The position numbers and the translations under genes are program-made. 5,937 nt of DNA. Origin: JAIEPT01 sp038217425. GTDB taxonomy: Bacteria > Planctomycetota > Planctomycetia > Gemmatales > Gemmataceae. The notes below the pieces were generated by a model. It saw only the letters and a list, made by a program, of their open reading frames with translations. It ran no database searches and had not been told where the DNA came from. Shown one piece after another: positions 1-5,937 of this stretch (positions are counted from its first letter, which is position 1; each line of letters begins with the position of its first letter). The stretch covers positions 1 through 5,937 of the forward strand of contig JBBQPM010000299.1 in the NCBI GenBank assembly GCA_038217425.1, written 5' to 3'.

Positions 1-1
1 T

Positions 2-127
2 TGGCAACGCAACCGTCGTAAGACCACGGAACTCAAGCACACAGCCGAGGTCGTCACGTATCACCAGGAACGAAACCGCGCCGCTCGAAAGTCGCGCCAA
101 AAGTCGCCGATGCAGTTGCTAATTTAG
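2..127 (+). CDS. 3' end of an open frame, possible transposase C-terminal tail (partial)
   Basis: An open frame enters from the left edge and stops at TAG 125-127, giving about 41 residues. It is strongly basic, with a central stretch reading HTAEVVTYHQERNRAARKSR. A run of Tyr/His-Gln, Arg-Asn and Ala-Arg-Lys-Ser of this kind reminds me of the C-terminal tails of some DDE-type insertion-sequence transposases, but the fragment is too short to assign a family. No start codon or catalytic residue lies inside the window, and no terminal inverted repeat can be tested because the other end is missing. It could equally be the tail of an unrelated basic protein, or a chance open frame of 126 bases. 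The stop falls just before the region where the histidine kinase frame opens (123 onward), so the two are adjacent but in different frames. Confidence 0.25.
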   Translation, partial: WQRNRRKTTELKHTAEVVTYHQERNRAARKSRQKSPMQLLI

Positions 128-182
128 CGCTGTAGAACTAAAAGGCAACCTTGCCCGTCTGTCCGCAGCGGTCGAGCGCGAG

Positions 183-3100
183 GTGCGCGAGGCCGGGAAC
201 CGTAGGGCCCGCCGTCGCGCCGAGCAGGCAGCCGCTCAACTCGCTGCCATTGTGGACTCCTCCGATGACGCCATCATCTCCAGGTCGCTCGATGGCTTAC
301 TCCTCACCTGGAATCCAGGCGCCGAGCGTCTTTTCGGCTGGATGGCCCACGAGGTGCTGGGTACGCCGATGTCCACCATTGTCCCGCCCGACAAGATGGA
401 GGAGATTGGGGCAGTTCTGCAACAACTCCGGCGCGGCGAGCGGGTCGAACCGTTCGAGTCAGTGCGGCTTCGCAAGGACGGCACGCGTGCGGACGTATCG
501 ATCACGGCCTCGCCCCTTCGCAATCCGGACGGTCTCCCCTACGGGTACTCGTGGATAGCGCGCGATATATCCGCACAGAAGCAATTGCGCGAAGGCCTGG
601 CAAGAAGGCTACGCCAGCAAAGCGTGGTGGCAGACCTGGGACGCTACGCCCTCCAGAAAGTGTCTGTTTCCGCTGTCATCCAGGAGGCCACGCGGGAAAC
701 GGCACAGTCGTTTGGGTGCGAATTTTGCGGGGTGTGGGAGGTGCTCCCGGACGGGTTGGCACTCCGCTTACTGGCGGGGGCAGGTTGGAACCAAGAACTG
801 ATCGGGAAGGCCACGGTGCCGGCCGGCCAAAATTCCTCGGCGGGGTTCGCCGTGTTGACGGGCGGTCCCGTCATCACGGACGATTTCGATACCGAGACCC
901 GTTTCAAAGTGGCGCCGCTGATGCGCGCGCACGGCGTAGTCAGCGGCATTAGCGTCATTATCCAGGTCCATGGCCGCGCATTCGGCACCCTGAGCATCCA
1001 CTCGGTCCGAAAGCAGTCGTTTAGCACCTCCGACGTGAATTTTCTTCAAGCAATCGCCAACGTGCTCTCCGCCGCGATACACAACCAGCACACGCAGGAC
1101 GCGCTCGGGCTAAGTCAAGATCGGGTACGCTATCTCGTCCAGTCGAACCTGATCGGCGTCATCAGCTGGGATACCGGCGGCGGCATCAGCGAGGCGAACG
1201 ACGCCTTCCTCAAGATGATCGCCTACTCGCGCGACGACCTCGTTGGCGGCCATGTGCGCTGGGGCGATATGACGCCCCCCGAATACCGAGACTCGGACCG
1301 CCGCTACATCAACGGCCTAATGACCGGCGGCAACTCGACTCCCTATGAAAAGGAGCTTATCAGCGCGGATGGCCGAAGAATTCCCATTCTTATGAGCGGG
1401 GCAATGCTGGCCGGGAGTAGCGACCAGGGGGTGGCCTTTGTCCTCGACATCAGCGAACTCAAGCGCGCCGAGGTCGAGCGGGACGAACATCTCGCGCGAT
1501 TGCAGATGCAAATCGACCGAATGCCTTTAGGCTACGTGCTGACCGACGCTGACTTCCGCATCATCGACTGGAACCCTGCCGCGCAGGGGATCTTCGGCTA
1601 CAGCAAAGAAGAGATGCTGAACATTGGGCCGCCGCTTGCAAACATCATCCCCGCTCAAGCCTGGCCGGAGGTGGAGGAAGTCTTCGCGCGACTCAAGAGG
1701 GGCGACATGTTCGCCCACGCAGTCGCGCAAAATCTGAACAAGGCCGGGCAGACCATATTCTGCGAATGGCACAACACGCCTTTACAGGACCGGGCCGGAA
1801 AATTCATCGGAGTCTTCGCACTGGTTCACGACATCACCGCTCGGCAAAAGGTGGAGACTGCGCTGCGCACCCGCGATGGCGCCATTCAGGCAGTCACGCA
1901 GGGCATCCTGATTACCGATCCGAACCTCCCTGACAATCCGATTATTTATGCCAGCCCGGCCCTGCAACGCATGACCGGGTATCGGAATGAAGAAATTATC
2001 GGCCGAAATTGCCGCTTCCTCCAGGGCAAGGATACCGATCCCCTCGCCACGGCGCAAATTCGACAGGCTCTCGAGCAGGGACAGCCCTGTACGGTGGAAT
2101 TGCTAAACTATCGCAAAGACGGCACTTCTTTCTGGAATGAACTGTCGCTCGCCCCCGTCTTGCATTCTGACGGGCGATTGCTCAATTTCGTTGGCGTGCA
2201 AACGGATGTGACTAAAAGGCACGAGTTGGAGGAGCAGTACCGGCGATCCCAGGAACGCCTACGCAGTATTGTTTCAACAAGTCCCGCTGTGCTTTACTCT
2301 CTCGGACGGGAGAATGGCCGATTTACGAGCACCTGGACTAGCGACAACATAATCGACATGTTAGGCTTCACACCTGAAGAATGCCATGGCCGAGAATGGT
2401 ACGAGCAGCACTTGCATCCCGAGGAATCGGCGCGCATTGAGGCCGAAGTCATGGACATTTTAAAGACGGGGCATCTCGTACAGGAATACCGCATTCGTCA
2501 CAGAGCTGGCAATTACCGTTGGCTTCGCGATGAGAAAAAGCTCGTCTCCAAGCCTGGTGCACCCGTGGAGATCGTCGGCTCCTGGTCCGACATCACGGAA
2601 CGCAAAGAACTCGAAGACCAGTTCCGCCAGTCCCAAAAAATGGAGGCCTTTGGCAAGCTCGCTGGCGGCGTCGCCCACGATTTCAACAACCTCCTCACCA
2701 TCATCATGGGTTACTGCGAAATCATTCTTTCCAAGCTTCGAGCGGATGACCCCTTGCGCGTGTCGCTAACTGAAATCCGCAAGGCCGGCGAGCGGGCCAC
2801 CAGCCTGACGCGCCAGCTATTGGCATTCAGTCGCAAGCAAGTGCTGGCGCCGGTCGTCCTGGATCTGAATTTAGTTCTCAACGATTTCGATCGGATGTTG
2901 CGCCGCCTGATTGGCGAGGATATTGAGTTCACCTTCCTGACCGAACCGGATCTGTGGTTTGTAAAAGCCGACCCCGGGCAGATGGAACAGATGGTCATGA
3001 ATCTCGTCGTCAATGCCCGCGACGCCATGCCCAAAGGTGGGAAGATTCTTCTAGAAACGAAGAATGTCGAACTAAACGAAAGTTACGTTCAATCGCATTC

Positions 3101-3779
3101 CGAAGCAAAAGTTGGAATGCACGTTCTTCTGGCCATTACCGACACAGGCTGCGGCATGGATGCAAATGTTCGAGCCCAGGTTTTCGAGCCCTTCTTCACC
3201 ACGAAGGGCCCGACCAAAGGGACGGGCCTGGGACTCGCTACCGTCTTCGGCATCGTCAAGCAAAGCGGCGGGCATATCGAGTTCTACAGTGAGGTGGACC
3301 ACGGCACGACGTTCAAAATTTACTTGCCGCGGGATCCGAGCGGAGAACCGGTCGCGAGGATGGAGTGGAACAGCGTCCCTGTGCGCGGCGGTACGGAAAC
3401 TCTTTTGCTTGTCGAGGATGAAGACGGTGTCCGCAATTTAGCAGCGTCAATCCTGCAACAATACGGGTACAAGGTTCTGGACGCCAGGCACGGCGGCGAC
3501 GCGCTCATCATCTGCGAAACGCACACCGCACCGATCGACCTGATGCTCACCGACGTGATCATGCCGCACTTCAGTGGCCGCCAATTGGCGCAGCGTCTGG
3601 CGATCCGGCAACCAGCCATGAAGGTGCTCTACATGTCCGGCTACACCGATGATGCAGTCGTTCTTAATGGCGTACTAGAATCGGGAATGCCGTTCCTGCA
3701 CAAGCCATTCGCGCCGGAAGTTCTGGCCCGCAAGGTGCGCGAAGTCCTGGATCGGCCGCACACCACCGAGAAAGCGTAG
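183..3779 (+). CDS. LOV-containing multi-PAS/GAF hybrid sensor histidine kinase with C-terminal receiver domain
   Basis: This is a 1198-residue cytosolic hybrid kinase that should sense blue light and other cues and start a His-Asp phosphorelay. Domain order by residue: PAS about 20-135; GAF about 140-300; PAS about 314-425; PAS about 436-555; LOV about 568-680 with GRNCRFLQG (adduct Cys610); PAS (PAS_3-like) about 690-808; HisKA with GGVAHDFNNLL (phospho-His832); HATPase_c with N-box Asn940/Asn944, G1 box DTGCGM (Asp987), FEPFFTTK from residue 1001, and GTGLGL at 1013-1018; REC about 1070-1190 with acidic Glu1078/Asp1079, phospho-Asp1124, Ser1152 and Lys1174. The HDFNNLL class plus terminal REC resembles CckA-type hybrids and bacterial LOV hybrid kinases. 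I see no signal peptide or membrane segment. The GTG at 183 is the first conventional start in frame, but the frame is open back to 123 and upstream codons continue a coiled-coil-like pattern (NLARLSAAVEREV). The true start is therefore uncertain and the N-terminus may be truncated. No clear Shine-Dalgarno is visible. The stop is 5 bases before the Ser/Thr kinase gene, implying an operon. Function is confident; the exact stimulus set beyond flavin/light is unknown. Confidence 0.95.
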   Translation: MREAGNRRARRRAEQAAAQLAAIVDSSDDAIISRSLDGLLLTWNPGAERLFGWMAHEVLGTPMSTIVPPDKMEEIGAVLQQLRRGERVEPFESVRLRKDGTRADVSITASPLRNPDGLPYGYSWIARDISAQKQLREGLARRLRQQSVVADLGRYALQKVSVSAVIQEATRETAQSFGCEFCGVWEVLPDGLALRLLAGAGWNQELIGKATVPAGQNSSAGFAVLTGGPVITDDFDTETRFKVAPLMRAHGVVSGISVIIQVHGRAFGTLSIHSVRKQSFSTSDVNFLQAIANVLSAAIHNQHTQDALGLSQDRVRYLVQSNLIGVISWDTGGGISEANDAFLKMIAYSRDDLVGGHVRWGDMTPPEYRDSDRRYINGLMTGGNSTPYEKELISADGRRIPILMSGAMLAGSSDQGVAFVLDISELKRAEVERDEHLARLQMQIDRMPLGYVLTDADFRIIDWNPAAQGIFGYSKEEMLNIGPPLANIIPAQAWPEVEEVFARLKRGDMFAHAVAQNLNKAGQTIFCEWHNTPLQDRAGKFIGVFALVHDITARQKVETALRTRDGAIQAVTQGILITDPNLPDNPIIYASPALQRMTGYRNEEIIGRNCRFLQGKDTDPLATAQIRQALEQGQPCTVELLNYRKDGTSFWNELSLAPVLHSDGRLLNFVGVQTDVTKRHELEEQYRRSQERLRSIVSTSPAVLYSLGRENGRFTSTWTSDNIIDMLGFTPEECHGREWYEQHLHPEESARIEAEVMDILKTGHLVQEYRIRHRAGNYRWLRDEKKLVSKPGAPVEIVGSWSDITERKELEDQFRQSQKMEAFGKLAGGVAHDFNNLLTIIMGYCEIILSKLRADDPLRVSLTEIRKAGERATSLTRQLLAFSRKQVLAPVVLDLNLVLNDFDRMLRRLIGEDIEFTFLTEPDLWFVKADPGQMEQMVMNLVVNARDAMPKGGKILLETKNVELNESYVQSHSEAKVGMHVLLAITDTGCGMDANVRAQVFEPFFTTKGPTKGTGLGLATVFGIVKQSGGHIEFYSEVDHGTTFKIYLPRDPSGEPVARMEWNSVPVRGGTETLLLVEDEDGVRNLAASILQQYGYKVLDARHGGDALIICETHTAPIDLMLTDVIMPHFSGRQLAQRLAIRQPAMKVLYMSGYTDDAVVLNGVLESGMPFLHKPFAPEVLARKVREVLDRPHTTEKA
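1884..2222 (+). other. LOV photosensory domain inside the histidine kinase
   Basis: Residues about 568-680 of the hybrid kinase form a LOV-type PAS domain, which binds a flavin (FMN or FAD) and forms a light-driven cysteinyl-flavin adduct. It has the LPDNPIIYAS entry strand and the signature GRNCRFLQG with Cys610, Arg611 and Gln614. It also has the paired flavin-contacting Asn642 and Asn652 in the LLNYRKDGTSFWN strand region, and Gln673 in FVGVQ. The offsets from the cysteine (+32, +42, +63) equal those of oat phototropin LOV2 (Cys450, Asn482, Asn492, Gln513). Nothing essential for the photocycle appears to be missing. It is the fourth of five PAS-fold domains, separated from the catalytic core by one further PAS. 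Confidence 0.95.
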
Positions 3780-3784
3780 TCTCG

Positions 3785-4834
3785 ATGCAAACTGGACATG
3801 CTTCGTCACAACCCGGCGAAACGGCTAAATTACTTGACTCAAGCTTGCCGATGCTGCGCGAGATGCTCTCGAAATGTGTCATCCTTGAGGAAGATTGGCA
3901 GGCGCTGCCGACGCCCGTCCGTGACAGATTAGCGACCCAATCCTCCAATGATAAATTGCTTGCGGAGTTAGTGCAATTACAGCTCCTAACCGATTATCAA
4001 GCCGGCCGAATCAGCACCGGGCGCCTGAGTAGCTTAATCGTGGGTAACTATCGCATTCTCGAGCGCATTGGCGCCGGCGCCATGGGAGTGGTGTTCAAGG
4101 CTGAACACCTGCTAATGCGGCGGCTGGCGGCAATCAAGGTAGTTCCGTTTTCGTTCCAAGGCGGCAACCCACTATTGACGCGGTTTATTACCGAGATGCG
4201 GTCGGTTGCGGCATTGCAACATCCGAACATTGTCGCGGCATTCGAGGCAGGGAAGACTTCTGGGTCCGAACACGATTTCTCCAATCTTTACTACTTTGTG
4301 ATGGAATATGTAGCTGGGCTGGATCTGGAGCAATACGTGAAGCGCCACGGTCCGTTGCCACCGACGAAGGCTTGTGATGTCATCTATCAAATTGCCAGCG
4401 CACTGGCCGAGGCCCATCAAAAGCAACTGATCCATCGCGACATTAAACCATCCAACATCTTGATCACCGCAGAGGGAGAGGCGAAGCTCACCGATTTCGG
4501 ACTCGCCCGCCATTTTCAACAGAAGCAACTCACGCAGGCAGGCACCCCTCTGGGTACGATTGACTACATGGCGCCGGAACAAGCTGAGGACGCGAGTTCA
4601 GTCGATATTCGGGCGGACATTTACGGCCTGGGGGCAAGCATGTTCTGGTGCCTCACGGGTCAAGGGCCGATCCCGCTCCGGCCGATCTGGCGGAAGCGCT
4701 CCTTGCAAAAAGAATCGCACTGCCGCCGTCGCCGCGCGCGCTTTGCCAAAATATCCCTCCGGAACTTGATGCGATCGTTCTCAAGACAATGGCTTTGCGG
4801 CCGCTGGACCGGTTTGCCGACCCGTCTGAGCTAA
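3785..4834 (+). CDS. Hanks-type Ser/Thr protein kinase, frameshifted in the C-lobe
   Basis: Frame of 349 codons, but only residues 1-296 read as kinase. Residues about 21-86 form a leader typical of planctomycete kinases, ending in LLTDYQAGRI. The catalytic domain starts near Tyr89: glycine loop GAGAMG (96-101), Lys118 in AAIK, Glu137 of helix C, HRDIKPSN with Asp219, Lys221 and Asn224, DFG at 237-239, APE at 263-265, and Asp278 in RADIYGLG. All catalytic residues are present, so the N-lobe and most of the catalytic machinery look active. After Ile296 (codon 4670-4672) the frame turns into an Arg/Trp-rich, non-kinase tail to the TAA at 4832-4834. The missing C-lobe helices continue in another frame from 4675 (APADLAEALL, then LDAIVLKTMALRPLDRFADP). 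The ATG lies 5 bases after the histidine kinase stop, so it is probably co-transcribed with it. As read, the kinase lacks its last helices and is probably misfolded. With one base restored it would be a kinase-REC-HD-GYP fusion. Substrates are unknown. Confidence 0.92.
   Translation: MQTGHASSQPGETAKLLDSSLPMLREMLSKCVILEEDWQALPTPVRDRLATQSSNDKLLAELVQLQLLTDYQAGRISTGRLSSLIVGNYRILERIGAGAMGVVFKAEHLLMRRLAAIKVVPFSFQGGNPLLTRFITEMRSVAALQHPNIVAAFEAGKTSGSEHDFSNLYYFVMEYVAGLDLEQYVKRHGPLPPTKACDVIYQIASALAEAHQKQLIHRDIKPSNILITAEGEAKLTDFGLARHFQQKQLTQAGTPLGTIDYMAPEQAEDASSVDIRADIYGLGASMFWCLTGQGPIPLRPIWRKRSLQKESHCRRRRARFAKISLRNLMRSFSRQWLCGRWTGLPTRLS
4670..4677 (+). other. Inferred one-base deletion (frameshift) at a CCC run
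   Basis: Kinase homology runs in one frame through ATC (4670-4672) and resumes in the next frame at GCT (4675-4677). Two bases, CC at 4673-4674, remain between them. Adding one C to the run at 4672-4674 gives ...TGQGPIP followed by APADLAEALL, a smooth kinase sequence with no stop to the end of the window. The second frame is open back only to 4588 (stop TGA 4585-4587), so the crossover must lie between 4588 and 4834, and the protein pattern places it here. No classical X-XXY-YYZ slippery heptamer is present at this point. The single A5 run nearby (about 4707-4711) is too far downstream, because kinase-like residues already appear in the second frame before it. Confidence 0.8.
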
Positions 4835-5937
4835 TGCATGCTCTATTGCAATTTCTGAAGGCCGATCCGTCGTTGACATTTGTAACGTCGAATGGCGTCG
4901 ATGCAAGCCGAGAACGGCCCGCTCAAGCAAAAAGTGCCGACGGCGAAAGCTTTCACCCACAGGTATTGATTGTCGATGATGACGCGTCGCTTCGAACCAT
5001 GTTACGATTCGCTATGGAAGACGCGGGATACCAGTGCCGTGAAGCCGGTGACGGTATAGCCGCGTTGGCGGCATTGAGAGCCGAGCCGGCCGATATCGTC
5101 GTAATGGACGTTTCCATGCCAAATCTCGGTGGCTTGGAGGCACTCGAAAGGATTCGAAATAATCCCCCATGTCCGAATTTGAAAGTGATCATGATGTCGG
5201 GCCACGTGGCGCCGGATCAGATGGCGCAATTCCTCGCCCTGGGCGCCGACGACTTTTTGCCAAAGCCCCCGAGCATGGTTCAGCTGCGAGCGCGAGTCAA
5301 CGCTGCTCTCAAGTTGAAGCAGGCTCAGGACCGAATCGACCGTTTGACTCTGAAGCTGCACACCTGTAACGAGCATCTGGAGCAAAATCAGTCGGGCAAG
5401 ATCGCTAACCTCATCAAGGACCGCAATGGTCTTATACTGGCCTTGGCCGATCTGGCAGGGCTTCGTTGCGGCGAGCCGGACGGACATCGACTGCGAATGC
5501 CCCGTTACTGCCGTTGCTTGGCCGAGGAGGCCAGGCATTCCAGGGCCTTCATTGAAAATACGGATGCACATTTTGTAGTGCTCCTGGAATTCTCTGCCCC
5601 GCTCCACGATATCGGACAGGTGGCGTTACCGGACTACCTTCTGCAAAAACCGGACAAATTGGAGCCGGAAGAGCGACTCCTGATTCAGACTCATACGACC
5701 ATGGGCGCCGCCATTCTGGAAAAAGTGGTTGAGCGGAATCCATCGGCCCTTGCTTACTTACAAATGGCCATCGACATAATTCGCCATCATCATGAGCGGT
5801 TTGATGGTAGTGGGTATCCGGACAGGCTCGTGGGAAATGCCATTCCACTTTCGGCTCGGCTTGTGGCAATCGCAGATGTCTACGACGCCCTACGTTCTAG
5901 GCGGCTCCATCGCCCAGCCCTCTCGCATTCAGTTGCC
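4834..5937 (+). CDS. Response regulator receiver plus HD-GYP c-di-GMP phosphodiesterase (3' partial)
   Basis: The frame is open from 4588 to the window end. Numbered from the ATG at 4834 it gives 368 residues without a stop. Residues 1-10 are the last kinase helix (MHALLQFLK) and about 11-42 a polar linker. REC is about 44-160 with Asp48-Asp50, phospho-Asp92 in VVMDVSMP, Ser122 and Lys144. A helical, coiled-coil-like linker covers about 163-205. HD-GYP follows from about 205: first metal His218 (HRLR), HD at His258-Asp259 in APLHDIG, His287, HHH at 318-320, then HERFDGSGYP with GYP at 327-329, and Asp348 in ADVYDAL. Such domains hydrolyse c-di-GMP, with activity set by REC phosphorylation. 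Two departures are visible: Gln262 replaces the usual Lys of HDxGK, and the usual ETGxH before the first His reads EPDGH. The ATG overlaps the upstream TAA (TAATG), which could allow coupled translation. The sequence upstream of it encodes kinase C-lobe, however, so the natural product is more likely a kinase-REC-HD-GYP fusion starting at 3785. The C-terminus lies beyond the window. Confidence 0.9.
   Translation, partial: MHALLQFLKADPSLTFVTSNGVDASRERPAQAKSADGESFHPQVLIVDDDASLRTMLRFAMEDAGYQCREAGDGIAALAALRAEPADIVVMDVSMPNLGGLEALERIRNNPPCPNLKVIMMSGHVAPDQMAQFLALGADDFLPKPPSMVQLRARVNAALKLKQAQDRIDRLTLKLHTCNEHLEQNQSGKIANLIKDRNGLILALADLAGLRCGEPDGHRLRMPRYCRCLAEEARHSRAFIENTDAHFVVLLEFSAPLHDIGQVALPDYLLQKPDKLEPEERLLIQTHTTMGAAILEKVVERNPSALAYLQMAIDIIRHHHERFDGSGYPDRLVGNAIPLSARLVAIADVYDALRSRRLHRPALSHSVA

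Noticed and set aside
116..138. Possible sigma-70 promoter (TTGCTA ... TAGAAC) before the histidine kinase
   Set aside because: The spacing is only about 11 bases, far from 16-18, and planctomycete promoters are poorly predicted by this consensus.
151..558. Open frame of 135 codons starting TTG on the + strand
   Set aside because: It overlaps the first PAS domain of the histidine kinase in another frame; the product is Pro/Ser/Arg-rich as expected for a shadow in GC-rich DNA.
600..1090. GAF domain as a bilin-binding phytochrome-type domain
   Set aside because: I see no Cys-His chromophore attachment motif; it resembles the general GAF type found in multi-PAS kinases.
3780..3784. Terminator or promoter between the two genes
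   Set aside because: Only five bases separate the stop and the ATG, and no hairpin or T-run is present.
4172..4582. 136-codon open frame on the - strand
   Set aside because: Antisense shadow of the kinase catalytic domain, with no own motifs.
4703..4715. A5 run as a programmed -1 frameshift site
   Set aside because: Slippage here would rejoin the frames, but the preceding codons in the kinase frame (about 4673-4705) already read as non-kinase while the other frame reads as kinase. The break must lie upstream, and the P-site codon would not re-pair.
5002..5607. 201-codon open frame on the - strand
   Set aside because: It lies fully opposite the REC-HD-GYP coding region, whose frame carries clear catalytic motifs; the antisense translation shows no recognisable domain.

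Overview
The window looks like chromosomal DNA of a planctomycete, most likely the Gemmata/Gemmataceae side of the phylum. This is inferred from recognised protein style, not from a database search. The main clues are a Hanks-type Ser/Thr kinase with a short conserved leader ending in a 'LLTDYQAGRI' stretch before the glycine loop, a REC plus HD-GYP module with a linker style I associate with planctomycetes, and a very large multi-PAS hybrid histidine kinase. All genes are on the + strand, and the open frames on the other strand are shadows.

Layout: positions 2-127 hold the 3' end of an open frame whose basic tail loosely resembles the C-terminus of some insertion-sequence transposases (weak call). 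Positions 183-3779 encode a 1198-residue soluble hybrid sensor histidine kinase with the order PAS, GAF, PAS, PAS, LOV, PAS, HisKA, HATPase_c, REC. The LOV domain carries the complete flavin-photochemistry residue set, so this is very probably a blue-light receptor kinase. Five bases later (3785) begins a Ser/Thr protein kinase. Its reading frame breaks at about 4672-4674, in the C-lobe, and the rest of the kinase continues in another frame directly into a REC domain and an HD-GYP phosphodiesterase domain that runs off the window end at 5937. Restoring one base at the CCC run at 4672-4674 gives one continuous kinase-REC-HD-GYP protein.

How the genes may work together (inference): the tight spacing implies one transcript. 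Light, and whatever the GAF and other PAS domains sense, would control autophosphorylation at His832. Phosphate could pass to the hybrid kinase's own REC (Asp1124) and/or to the REC in the second gene. The output would be c-di-GMP hydrolysis by HD-GYP and/or Ser/Thr phosphorylation. The frameshift may be a sequencing error, a recent mutation, or a split into two coupled genes, since the kinase-frame stop overlaps an ATG (TAATG at 4832-4836). The HD-GYP has a Gln where HDxGK normally has Lys.

No tRNA, rRNA, CRISPR array, convincing promoter, riboswitch or terminator was seen. The only non-coding stretches are about 55 bases before the histidine kinase start and 5 bases between the two genes.
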